Assembly: GCF_022458865.1 (NCBI RefSeq) | Contig: NZ_JAJNMU010000039.1 | Location: forward strand, 1 to 59,639 | Source of the DNA: Paenibacillus periandrae | Lineage (GTDB): Bacteria > Bacillota > Bacilli > Paenibacillales > NBRC-103111 | Reading direction: 5' to 3' | DNA length: 59,639 nt | In this document: one piece after another, positions 8,689 through 16,282 of the stretch | How positions within the stretch are numbered: the first letter of the stretch is position 1 | Layout of the letters: every line of letters begins with the position of its first letter | Made by a program: the position numbers and the translations under genes | Notes under the pieces: generated by a model | The model's input: only the letters and a program-made list of their open reading frames with translations | What the model was told of the DNA's origin: nothing | Databases searched by the model: none

Positions 8689-9627
8689 CTACTCTTCGAA
8701 TTGATACAAAGGTGTACTCAAGTATCTTTCACCGTTGCTCGGAAGAATGGCAACTACACGCTTGCCAGGTCCGAGTTCTTTGGCAACTTTCAATGCTGCA
8801 AAAATCGCTGCTCCGGAAGAAATACCACCAAGAATTCCCTCTTCTTTGGCAACACGACGGGAAGTTTCAAAAGCTTCCTCGTTATCAACCTGAATGACTT
8901 CGTCATAGATGTTCGTATTTAAAATTTGCGGAACAAAGCCGGCACCGATTCCTTGAATTTTGTGCGGACCTGGTTTACCTCCGGACAAAATAGGTGACGC
9001 ACTTGGCTCAACCGCATAAATTTTGATATTAGGGAAGTTTTCTTTTAGAACGCCACCTGCACCTGTAATCGTTCCGCCTGTACCGATACCTGAGATGAAG
9101 GCGTCAATCTTGCCGTCATGGGAATTAATAGCTTCCACGATTTCAGGACCTGTCGTTTCTGTGTGGACCTTAACATTCGCAGGATTGTTAAATTGTTGAG
9201 GAATAAAATACGACGGGTTCTCCGCTTGAAGATCTTCCGCACGTTTAATTGCACCCTTCATGCCCTCAGCCCCTGGTGTCAGCACCAGCTGCGCCCCATA
9301 AGCGCGAAGCAAATTACGGCGCTCCAAGCTCATTGTTTCTGGCATAACGAGTATGGCTTTATATCCTTTTGCAGCAGCAACCATAGCTAATCCAATTCCG
9401 GTATTGCCACTTGTAGGCTCGATAATCGTATCACCCGGTTTGATTTTGCCTTCTTTCTCAGCAACCTCAATCATACTGATCGCGATGCGATCCTTAACAC
9501 TAGCTCCCGGATTTTGATATTCAAGCTTCACATAGATCTCTGCACTACCTTCAGGTACAACACGATTTAACTTAACCAAAGGGGTGCCACCAATTAAATC
9601 CGTAATACTTTGAACTAATTTCGCCAT
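8689..9627 (-). CDS. cysK: Cysteine synthase A (O-acetylserine sulfhydrylase)
   Basis: CysK makes cysteine from O-acetylserine and sulfide with PLP. The 312-residue protein contains the PLP-lysine segment NPGASVKDRIA, the substrate loop EPTSGNTGIGLAM, the phosphate-binding GIGTGGTITG and the C-terminal GGISSGAA. AGGAGG precedes the ATG. It has its own promoter and terminator, so it is monocistronic. A 6-bp inverted repeat sits between the -35 and -10 boxes and a 12-bp palindrome lies just upstream; either could be an operator, for example for a CymR-like repressor, but this is inference. Confidence 0.97.
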   Translation of the reverse strand: MAKLVQSITDLIGGTPLVKLNRVVPEGSAEIYVKLEYQNPGASVKDRIAISMIEVAEKEGKIKPGDTIIEPTSGNTGIGLAMVAAAKGYKAILVMPETMSLERRNLLRAYGAQLVLTPGAEGMKGAIKRAEDLQAENPSYFIPQQFNNPANVKVHTETTGPEIVEAINSHDGKIDAFISGIGTGGTITGAGGVLKENFPNIKIYAVEPSASPILSGGKPGPHKIQGIGAGFVPQILNTNIYDEVIQVDNEEAFETSRRVAKEEGILGGISSGAAIFAALKVAKELGPGKRVVAILPSNGERYLSTPLYQFEE

Positions 9628-9690
9628 GCCGAGTTCCTCCTAGAATCGTTATGAATAATATCCGAGTTTTTTGGTTGGTATTCTTTCCTT

Positions 9691-9719
9691 ATCTTATCAA
9701 CCTGTGCTAAGGTTGTCAA
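9691..9719 (-). promoter_or_regulatory. cysK promoter with embedded inverted repeat
   Basis: On the minus strand, -35 TTGACA (9714-9719) and -10 TAAGAT (9691-9696) have a 17-bp spacer. The spacer together with its edges contains CAACCT-6-AGGTTG. The palindrome ATCCAATTGGAT lies at 9721-9732 immediately upstream, overlapping the end of the yacD-like gene. Confidence 0.8.
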
Positions 9720-9731
9720 TATCCAATTGGA

Positions 9732-10658
9732 TTAAAATGTAATGCTAACCTTCCATCTTTCGCGAAGCTTGAGTATCACATCTTTTAATGGGGGTGCTTC
9801 CCGTAGTGCCATTTCTTTTCTAACGATTTCCTTGAGTTCATCCTTTTTGGCTTTGGAATCTTCCTTCAGCTCCTTCAGCTTGATGATATAAAAGTTATCG
9901 TTGAAAAGAATCGGTTTACTGACCTCACCCACTTTAAGCTTTTTGACAGCGCTCATAATAGATGGGGCCATGAACGGATCGTTCTCATCCAGCCAACCCA
10001 GGTCTCCACCCTTATTACGTGTTGAATCATCAAGCGAACGGTTTTTGGCCACTTGTGCAAAATCCATACCTTTGTTCAGATCGGCTGCTACCTTATCCGT
10101 TTGCTCCTTGCTGCTGACCACAATCTGTTGAAGCCTCAGTTGAACGGGCGAGTTAAATTCATCCGGGTGGGCCTTGATGTAGGAATTAACTTGCTCATCT
10201 GTGATGGTAATGGATTTGGTCGCTAGCTTCTCCAGCAATAATTTATTGAATAAGTCGGCTCTTAGCGTTTCTGGTGTAAAACCCAGCTGATCCTGCATCG
10301 CTTCATAAAACTGCGTTTCACTATCATACCCTTGCTGCATACGTTTTAATTCTTTTGTTATCTCGTCTTCGGTGACTGTCAAGCCTTCCGCATTTCCTTC
10401 CATACGAATGACTTCATGGTCCACCATTTGATCTAATAATTCCCGACCGTGTTTTTGCAATAACTGCTGATTCAAATCCTCACTGGTAATTGTTTTGTCA
10501 CCCAATTTGGCGATCACGCGCCCACGGGGGTCCGTCGGGTCAGGCTTCATTGCAGTAGGAGGCTTCTTTAACAATTCGGCAAATATTACGGAGGAAAGGA
10601 TGACAACGACAAGCAGCAACAGTGCATTGACTCCCCACAATATCTTCATGTTTCGCAT
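9732..10658 (-). CDS. yacD: PrsA/parvulin-like membrane foldase, YacD type
   Basis: This is a predicted extracytoplasmic peptidyl-prolyl isomerase. From the ATG at 10658 the 308-residue product has one N-terminal membrane segment (about residues 5-30, rich in L/V) and no lipobox cysteine, then a SurA/PrsA-like N-domain and a parvulin domain (LRLQQIVVSS... NKGGDLGWLDENDPF...). The start is chosen because GAGGGGACTAGGA precedes it. The longer frame, open to 10835, runs through a structured element. B. subtilis has yacD in the same place between hslO and cysK. It differs from the lipoprotein PrsA also encoded here (31987-33099) by membrane anchoring. Confidence 0.85.
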   Translation of the reverse strand: MRNMKILWGVNALLLLVVVILSSVIFAELLKKPPTAMKPDPTDPRGRVIAKLGDKTITSEDLNQQLLQKHGRELLDQMVDHEVIRMEGNAEGLTVTEDEITKELKRMQQGYDSETQFYEAMQDQLGFTPETLRADLFNKLLLEKLATKSITITDEQVNSYIKAHPDEFNSPVQLRLQQIVVSSKEQTDKVAADLNKGMDFAQVAKNRSLDDSTRNKGGDLGWLDENDPFMAPSIMSAVKKLKVGEVSKPILFNDNFYIIKLKELKEDSKAKKDELKEIVRKEMALREAPPLKDVILKLRERWKVSITF

Positions 10659-10718
10659 TCCTAGTCCCCTCGTATGGTCACTCTCCGTGGATTGAGCTAT
10701 TTCTTCTATAAAGTATGT

Positions 10719-10833
10719 GTTCAAAAAGTCGACTTTTCTGCTTCGTGCAGTCAAAGCTTTGGAGTCGGAATGCATAATTCGATCCCAGTCAGCAACGTGT
10801 ATGTCTTCATGATCAAAAGGGGACTTTTTGAAC
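10719..10833 (-). repeat. 115-bp element with 12-bp complementary ends (candidate structured RNA or dispersed repeat)
   Basis: The ends, GTTCAAAAAGTC at 10719-10730 and GACTTTTTGAAC at 10822-10833, are perfect reverse complements enclosing about 91 bp. Inside are a small hairpin CTGC-ACGAA-GCAG and a second weaker pairing GGGAT/ATTCC (minus-strand sense). One end also forms a 14-bp local palindrome AAAAGTCGACTTTT that would compete with the long-range stem. No T-run follows either arm, so it is not a simple terminator. It fills most of the hslO-yacD gap. No second copy occurs in this window. Confidence 0.55.
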
Positions 10834-10867
10834 AATCTCTATAACTAACGTGTGCTCAAGCTTCTGA

Positions 10868-11737
10868 TTATAACTCCTGGATAAGACCTTCAAGATTTTC
10901 CCGATTAAACAGATAGGCTTCATTACAATAATGACATGAAACTTCCGCTTGCCCATCCTCCTGAAGCATCAATTCAAGTTCTTCTCGTCCCAGTGAAATC
11001 AAGGTCTGCTCGACCCTCTCTCTGGAGCACTTGCAGCGGAATCTGACATCCATCACTCCAAGCACCTGCACCTCAGGAAGAATTCGATGTAAAATGTCCT
11101 CAAGATCCAATCCCTGGCTTAATAAGGTTGTAATCGGTTCGATGCGTGAAAGCTGAAGCTCGATCAAGGAAATATCATCATCACTTAACCCTGGCAGCAG
11201 TTGAATAACAAAACCACCGGCAGCTATAACCGAGTAGTCAACATCTACCAGCACACCTAGTGCTACAGCGGATGGTGTTTGTTCAGACTTGGCAAAATAG
11301 TAAGTAAAATCTTCGGCCAGCTCCCCTGATATTAACGGTATACTTCCCCGGTACGGCTCCTTAAGCCCCAAATCCTTAATGATATTCAAAAACCCTTCCG
11401 TACCAACAGCACCGGAAACGTCCAACTTGCCCACCTGATTCAGCGGCAAATCCACTTGAGGATTGTCCACATAACCACGAACGTCGCCACTGGCATTCGC
11501 ATCTACCACGACTTGGCCAATCGGTCCTCCACCTTTAACAATAATGGTCAACTGTTCATCACCTTTAAGCATGGCTCCCATAATCAAGCCTGCTGACACT
11601 GTCCGCCCTAAAGCGGCCATAGCTGTAGGCGACATCGAATGCCGCTTGCCTAATTCATCGACAATTCCTGTGGTACGAACAGCAAACGCCCTGACCTTTC
11701 CGTCCATTGCCGTAGCTCTAATCAATTGATCCTGCAT
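10868..11737 (-). CDS. hslO: Redox-regulated chaperone Hsp33
   Basis: Hsp33 is a cytosolic holdase activated by oxidation and zinc release. The 289-residue protein carries the C-terminal zinc motif as RCKCS (about residues 236-240) and CHYCNEA (about 270-276), giving the four conserved cysteines in CxC/CxxC form. The N-terminal domain includes DQLIRATAMDG and the GGGPIGQVVVDANASGDVRGYV segment. It lies 46 bp after coaX and probably shares the nad-coaX transcript; B. subtilis also has coaX-hslO-yacD-cysK in this order. Confidence 0.95.
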   Translation of the reverse strand: MQDQLIRATAMDGKVRAFAVRTTGIVDELGKRHSMSPTAMAALGRTVSAGLIMGAMLKGDEQLTIIVKGGGPIGQVVVDANASGDVRGYVDNPQVDLPLNQVGKLDVSGAVGTEGFLNIIKDLGLKEPYRGSIPLISGELAEDFTYYFAKSEQTPSAVALGVLVDVDYSVIAAGGFVIQLLPGLSDDDISLIELQLSRIEPITTLLSQGLDLEDILHRILPEVQVLGVMDVRFRCKCSRERVEQTLISLGREELELMLQEDGQAEVSCHYCNEAYLFNRENLEGLIQEL

Positions 11738-11783
11738 CGCTTACCCTTTCTGTGTTAAAGTAATTGGTATATAATCGCTCTGC

Positions 11784-12548
11784 TTATTGATTGCGTTCAT
11801 AAATAATTCGCAGTCCTTGCAGGGTCAGCAGTTGGTTTGTCGTTTCAATGGTTCGCGATTCTCTGGAAATCAATTCAGCCAGCCCACCGGTTGCAACAAC
11901 TTTGGGGTTCGTCCCAAATTCCTCGCGAATACGTTCGACAATCCCATCAACCTGCCCGGCAAAACCGAAAATGATGCCTGCTTGCATGGAAGCTACCGTA
12001 TTACGTCCCACAACGCTTTTAGGTTTAACCAACTCTATTCTCGGCAGCTTGGCTGCACGCTGATATAAAGCTTCCGTAGAGATCCCAATACCCGGTGCAA
12101 CCGCTCCTCCAATATATTGTCCAGCCTCATCTATGTAGTCAAAGGTCGTCGCTGTTCCAAAATCAACAACAATAACGGGAGAACCATATATCTCAATCGC
12201 TGCTACAGCATTGACAATCCGGTCTGCACCTACCTCGCGTGGGTTTTCGTAACGAATATTTAAGCCGGTTTTCACACCCGGACCTACAATCAGAGGTGCT
12301 TTCTTAACATATTTTAAACACAATTGCTCCAATACAAACATTAAAGGCGGCACAACCGAAGAAATAATGACGCCCTCCACCTGATCCAACTTAATTCCGG
12401 CATGCTGGAACAAATTATACATCGTCATTCCATACTCATCAGCCGTCGCAGCCCGATTGGTGCTAAGTCGCCAGTCATGAAGCAAGTTTTTTCCGTCATA
12501 GAGGCCTAATACGATATTCGTATTACCGACGTCAATTACCAAAATCAT
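11784..12548 (-). CDS. coaX: Type III pantothenate kinase
   Basis: CoaX phosphorylates pantothenate, the first step of CoA synthesis. The 254-residue ASKHA-fold protein begins ILVIDVGNTNIVLGLY and contains GPGVKTGLNI, GADRIVNAVAA, VVDFGTATTFDYID and the C-terminal VATGGLA. Its ATG overlaps the nadC stop in an ATGA arrangement (4 bp), indicating coupling with the NAD genes. Both pathways use ATP to build nucleotide cofactors, though functional linkage is inferred from position only. Confidence 0.95.
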   Translation of the reverse strand: MILVIDVGNTNIVLGLYDGKNLLHDWRLSTNRAATADEYGMTMYNLFQHAGIKLDQVEGVIISSVVPPLMFVLEQLCLKYVKKAPLIVGPGVKTGLNIRYENPREVGADRIVNAVAAIEIYGSPVIVVDFGTATTFDYIDEAGQYIGGAVAPGIGISTEALYQRAAKLPRIELVKPKSVVGRNTVASMQAGIIFGFAGQVDGIVERIREEFGTNPKVVATGGLAELISRESRTIETTNQLLTLQGLRIIYERNQ

Positions 12549-13417
12549 GCCTGCACCCCTTTTTGCGCGTTCAGATCCAGACTGATATCGAGCGACTGTA
12601 CCGAATATGTCAGTCGACCTACCGATATCACATCCACACCAGTTTGCGCTATGGCCCCAACCGTATCCAAATTGACGGAACCTGATGCTTCTATCAGAAT
12701 ATGCGGTGCTGCTGATTTCATGCGTACAACAGCCTCCCGCATCTGGTCTGTTGACATATTGTCCAGCATAATAATATCAGGCTGTGCCAATAACGCCTCT
12801 TCCAGCTGCTCTTTGCTTTCAACTTCTACCTCGATCTTCATCGTGTGAGGAATTTGAGCGCGAGCAGCGCGAATTGCTTCGGTTATGCCACCTGATCCTT
12901 TAATGTGATTATCCTTGATCATAACAGCATCATACAGACCAAAACGGTGGTTGTGTCCACCTCCGACCCGTACTGCATATTTTTCTAACAGTCGATGACC
13001 AGGAGTTGTTTTACGTGTATCCACGAGTCTGACTGGCAAGCCTTGCAGAGCATCGACAAACTGCTTGGTACGGGTTGCTATGCCTGACAAACGCTGCATC
13101 AAATTAAGCGCAAGCCTCTCGCCGAGTAAAATATGTCGGGTATTGCCTGTTACCACAGCCAACACACAGCCTTTCTCTACAGCTTGTCCTTCCTCTACAT
13201 TAGCTTCAAATCGAAGCTCGGGATCAACCAATGCAAAAACAGCAGCTGCAATCGGCAATCCGGCGATAATGCCAGACTCCTTGACATGAATAATAGCTTT
13301 AGATTGATGATCCTTGGGAATGGTTGTCATGGTCGTAACATCACCCATTCCAATATCTTCCTCCAGCCACAGCTGAAGGTTTTTCTTTACAATATCCATC
13401 TGCAGCTCAAACATCAT
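12545..13417 (-). CDS. nadC: Nicotinate-nucleotide pyrophosphorylase (carboxylating)
   Basis: NadC converts quinolinate and PRPP to nicotinate mononucleotide. The 290-residue protein includes LWLEEDIGMGDVTT, the ERLALNLMQRLSGIAT helix, DTRKTTPGHR (quinolinate-binding basic residues), GGGHNHRFGLYDAVMIKDNH and MLDNM, plus the C-terminal SGSVNLD and DVISVGRLTYS. The open frame begins at a TTG (13420); the ATG at 13417 has GGAGG nine bases upstream and is preferred. It overlaps nadB by 11 bp and coaX by 4 bp. Confidence 0.95.
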   Translation of the reverse strand: MMFELQMDIVKKNLQLWLEEDIGMGDVTTMTTIPKDHQSKAIIHVKESGIIAGLPIAAAVFALVDPELRFEANVEEGQAVEKGCVLAVVTGNTRHILLGERLALNLMQRLSGIATRTKQFVDALQGLPVRLVDTRKTTPGHRLLEKYAVRVGGGHNHRFGLYDAVMIKDNHIKGSGGITEAIRAARAQIPHTMKIEVEVESKEQLEEALLAQPDIIMLDNMSTDQMREAVVRMKSAAPHILIEASGSVNLDTVGAIAQTGVDVISVGRLTYSVQSLDISLDLNAQKGVQA

Positions 13418-15032
13418 CAATCTTCTCCTCCGTAATCCCGTCTTCCCGACTGAATATCGTATGCTTCCTCCAGTTCAGATCGTCCTTCTCCGGAAAATCA
13501 TCCCTGTAGTGTCCCCCACGGCTTTCTTTCCTAATCAAAGCAGCCTCAGTCGTTAAGAGCGCACATGTCAGCATATTGGCAAACTCATAATCCTCACGCT
13601 TGGTCAAACAAGATTCAAAGATGGACAGCTGGCGGCGCAGCTCCTCATAGCCTTTTTCTAACCCTTTGGCTTCGCGCTTTAACCCTGCATAACGCAGCAT
13701 AATTTTTTGCAGCTTCAGCTTTTTTTCGACTATTGGCTGTTTGGCATGCTCACTGCGAGACGTTACTTGCTGAACAGATGGATTCACTGTCACAGGAGAC
13801 AATTGATCAATGCGCTCCAAAATTCTCCGACCGAACACAATCGCCTCGGATAGTGAATTACTGGCCAGACGGTTAGCCCCATGGACTCCGGTCGACGACA
13901 CTTCACCACAAGCAAATAAGCGGGCCACCTTGGTTTCACCGTAAAGATCCGTTTTCACACCGCCCATCATATAATGCGCAGCAGGTGCAACGGGGACCCA
14001 ATCCGAAGATAAGTCCAAACCATAGTTCAGACAAAACTCATATATGGTTGGGAAACGATGCTTCACCGTTTCTTCCGATTCATGCGTAAAATCAATATAA
14101 ACAAATGTAGATCTTGTCAGCTCCATCTCATTCACGATAGCCCTGGCTACGACATCACGCGGCGCCAGCTCCAGCTGTGGATGGTATTTTTCCATAAATC
14201 GTTCACCTGTAATATTGCGCAAGATAGCGCCTTCACCACGAACAGCCTCAGAAATCAGAAAACGTGGTGCTCCTGGGTAACAAAGTGCTGTCGGGTGAAA
14301 TTGTATGAATTCAACATCCTGAATAAGTGCTCCTGCACGGTAAGCAATCGCGATTCCATCACCTGTAGCAATATCTGGATTCGTGGTATACCGAAACAAT
14401 TGCCCCGCGCCGCCAGTACATAAAATCGTTGCATTCGCTTTGACAAAAACCTTTTGACCGCTCGGCTTTTGCACCAAAGCGCCGAGACATTCCCCGTTTT
14501 CGGTTATCAGATCTATTACAAAATGATCATCCCAAACTTCGATGTTCGAGTCCAGCTTCGTTTTCTCCGATAAGGATCTTACGATTTCTGCTCCTGTTGC
14601 ATCCCCGTGAGCATGTAAAATACGGCGGTGACTGTGAGCCCCTTCTCTGGTTAATGCAAATTCCCCATCCTCCAGATCGAACTGCGTACCCATCTTGATC
14701 AAATCCCTGACACCTGCCGGCCCTTCATGTACCAATACATCAACAGCCTCATGGGAGCACAGTCCTGCACCAGCTACCAAAGTATCGTGCAGATGATAGT
14801 CCGGTGAATCATCATCCGCTATTACTGCGGCGATCCCACCTTGAGCATAACGTGTGTTGCTATCCAGCAGCGATTTTTTCGTCACCATCAGCACACTATA
14901 TTTTTCACTTGCTTTGATAGCGGTAAAAAGACCGGCGATTCCAGCGCCGATCACCATAACATCGGTATGAACTTGAGGCAGCTTGCTGATATCAAAGTCT
15001 ACTAAATAACGTGGTATCATGAGTACGCTCAC
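13407..15032 (-). CDS. nadB: L-aspartate oxidase
   Basis: NadB is a flavoprotein that oxidises aspartate to iminoaspartate for quinolinate synthesis with NadA. The 541-residue protein has the FAD dinucleotide fold VMVIGAGIAGLFTAI near residue 25, TRYAQGGIAAV, EGAHSHRRILHAHGDATG, the capping-domain FIQFHPTAL and RGEGAI, and GVHGANRLASNSLSEA (FAD binding). The helical C-terminal domain ends with HYRDDFPEKDD. The frame begins with GTG; an ATG four codons later is an alternative. It follows nadA by 27 bp. Confidence 0.96.
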   Translation of the reverse strand: MSVLMIPRYLVDFDISKLPQVHTDVMVIGAGIAGLFTAIKASEKYSVLMVTKKSLLDSNTRYAQGGIAAVIADDDSPDYHLHDTLVAGAGLCSHEAVDVLVHEGPAGVRDLIKMGTQFDLEDGEFALTREGAHSHRRILHAHGDATGAEIVRSLSEKTKLDSNIEVWDDHFVIDLITENGECLGALVQKPSGQKVFVKANATILCTGGAGQLFRYTTNPDIATGDGIAIAYRAGALIQDVEFIQFHPTALCYPGAPRFLISEAVRGEGAILRNITGERFMEKYHPQLELAPRDVVARAIVNEMELTRSTFVYIDFTHESEETVKHRFPTIYEFCLNYGLDLSSDWVPVAPAAHYMMGGVKTDLYGETKVARLFACGEVSSTGVHGANRLASNSLSEAIVFGRRILERIDQLSPVTVNPSVQQVTSRSEHAKQPIVEKKLKLQKIMLRYAGLKREAKGLEKGYEELRRQLSIFESCLTKREDYEFANMLTCALLTTEAALIRKESRGGHYRDDFPEKDDLNWRKHTIFSREDGITEEKIDDV

Positions 15033-15059
15033 TTTCTTCTACAAAGAGAGTAGCGCATG

Positions 15060-15998
15060 CTACTTCACTAGCAGCATGCGCTCCAAGGATGCTCTGGCTT
15101 GATCGGCAATATGCGGCGGTACATAAATTTGCGGCTGCATCGTTTCGAGACAGCGTACCACCTTTTTCAAGTTGTTTACTTTCATATTAGGGCATACCAG
15201 GTATTTGGTAGCAAAATGGAACTTTTTGTCCGGGCTGTCCACTCTCAATTGAAACCCGGTTCCATCCTCTGTACCTACTATAAATTCTTGATGCTCCGAT
15301 TCTTTACAATATTTGATAATGGCTGTAGTACTTCCTACAAAATCCCCCAGCTTAACTACCTCAGGACGACATTCCGGGTGAACGACAAATTTGGCATTGG
15401 GGTACTGCGCTCTCATCTCTTCTACATCTTTAACGGTTAGCATGTCATGGGTGTTGCAGTAGCCTTCCCATATAATCATTTTTTTGTCCGTAAATTTGGA
15501 AACGTAGTCCCCCAGGTTTTTGTCCGGGACCCAGATGATTTCATCGGAATCTACCGACTCGATCACTTTAATAGCATTGGCCGACGTACAGCAAATATCG
15601 GTTTCTGATTTCACATCAGCCGATGTATTGATATAAGCAACGACTTTCGCATTAGGATGCTGTTTCTTCAGTGCACGCAGACCATCAACATTGACCATAT
15701 CTGCCATCGGACAGCCAGCTCGTTCATCGGGAATCAGTACAGTTTTGGTTGGAGCCAGTATCTTTGCACTTTCTCCCATAAAATGCACGCCGCAAAATAC
15801 AATGACCTCAGCATCGGTTGTAGCTGCTTTTTGTGCCAAAAGAAAGGAATCACCACGAAAATCAGCAACTTCCTGAATCTCATCTCTTTGATAATAATGA
15901 GCTAATATGATGGCGTTTCGTTCCTTCTTTAATTGAAGGATCCGTTCTTTTAATTCGCGCTTTTGTTCTTCCTTACGTTCCAATGCCAGTGCTTCCAT
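15060..15998 (-). CDS. nadA: Quinolinate synthase A ([4Fe-4S])
   Basis: NadA condenses iminoaspartate with dihydroxyacetone phosphate. The 312-residue protein shows the three-fold pseudo-repeat of the family, with ILAHYYQRDEIQEVADFRGDS, VFCGVHFMGESAKI, CPMADMV, CCTSAN and HPECRPEVV; one cysteine from each repeat is expected to bind the cluster. It heads a nadA-nadB-nadC-coaX-hslO operon. The promoter region carries a perfect 8-bp inverted repeat downstream of the predicted start site, consistent with repression when NAD precursors suffice. Confidence 0.95.
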   Translation of the reverse strand: MEALALERKEEQKRELKERILQLKKERNAIILAHYYQRDEIQEVADFRGDSFLLAQKAATTDAEVIVFCGVHFMGESAKILAPTKTVLIPDERAGCPMADMVNVDGLRALKKQHPNAKVVAYINTSADVKSETDICCTSANAIKVIESVDSDEIIWVPDKNLGDYVSKFTDKKMIIWEGYCNTHDMLTVKDVEEMRAQYPNAKFVVHPECRPEVVKLGDFVGSTTAIIKYCKESEHQEFIVGTEDGTGFQLRVDSPDKKFHFATKYLVCPNMKVNNLKKVVRCLETMQPQIYVPPHIADQARASLERMLLVK

Positions 15999-16047
15999 AA
16001 GAAAACCCTCCCTTTCTCTTGAGCTGCATTCGGTTTAATGATATTAG

Positions 16048-16067
16048 TATGTGAATTTGTTCACATA
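16048..16067. promoter_or_regulatory. Perfect inverted repeat in the nadA leader (candidate operator)
   Basis: The sequence TATGTGAA-TTTG-TTCACATA is a perfect 8-bp inverted repeat with a 4-bp spacer. It lies about 15-35 bp downstream of the predicted nadA start site. NiaR regulates NAD synthesis in many Firmicutes and is the obvious candidate, but I cannot match this site to a remembered NiaR consensus. Confidence 0.55.
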
Positions 16068-16087
16068 AAGTTTAAAGATTTACACCT

Positions 16088-16116
16088 AATTTACACAACA
16101 TCACAGGCTGTGTCAA
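16088..16116 (-). promoter_or_regulatory. nadA operon promoter
   Basis: On the minus strand, -35 TTGACA (16111-16116) and -10 TAAATT (16088-16093) have a 17-bp spacer. Two direct copies of GTGTAAA, 11 bp apart (one helical turn), overlap the -10. The interval 15999-16282 holds only this promoter, the operator-like palindrome and the ftsH terminator. Confidence 0.7.
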
Positions 16117-16228
16117 TGCTTAAATAGATGCAAAATGAACTAATTGTTTGCGCATCCGAAAGCAGGTTGCGTATACCCTTAGCCTGAGTCCAGTTTCATC
16201 TATATCATGTTTTTTTCCGGCTCCTAAA

Positions 16229-16266
16229 CAACAACAAAGCCGACAGCAATGAATATGCCGCCGGCT
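16229..16266 (-). terminator. ftsH terminator (weak T tract)
   Basis: A 12-bp stem with two G-U pairs (AAGCCGGCGGCA with TGCTGTCGGCTT) follows the ftsH stop by 17 bp. The tail TTTGTTGTTG is a poor T-run, so termination may be partial. Confidence 0.6.
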
Positions 16267-16282
16267 TGTATAAGTCAGTAAA

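Noticed and set aside
10659..10835. Open frame extending YacD by 59 residues at the N-terminus
   Set aside because: A good ribosome-binding site precedes the internal ATG at 10658, the membrane segment follows it directly as expected, and the extension runs through the inverted-repeat element.
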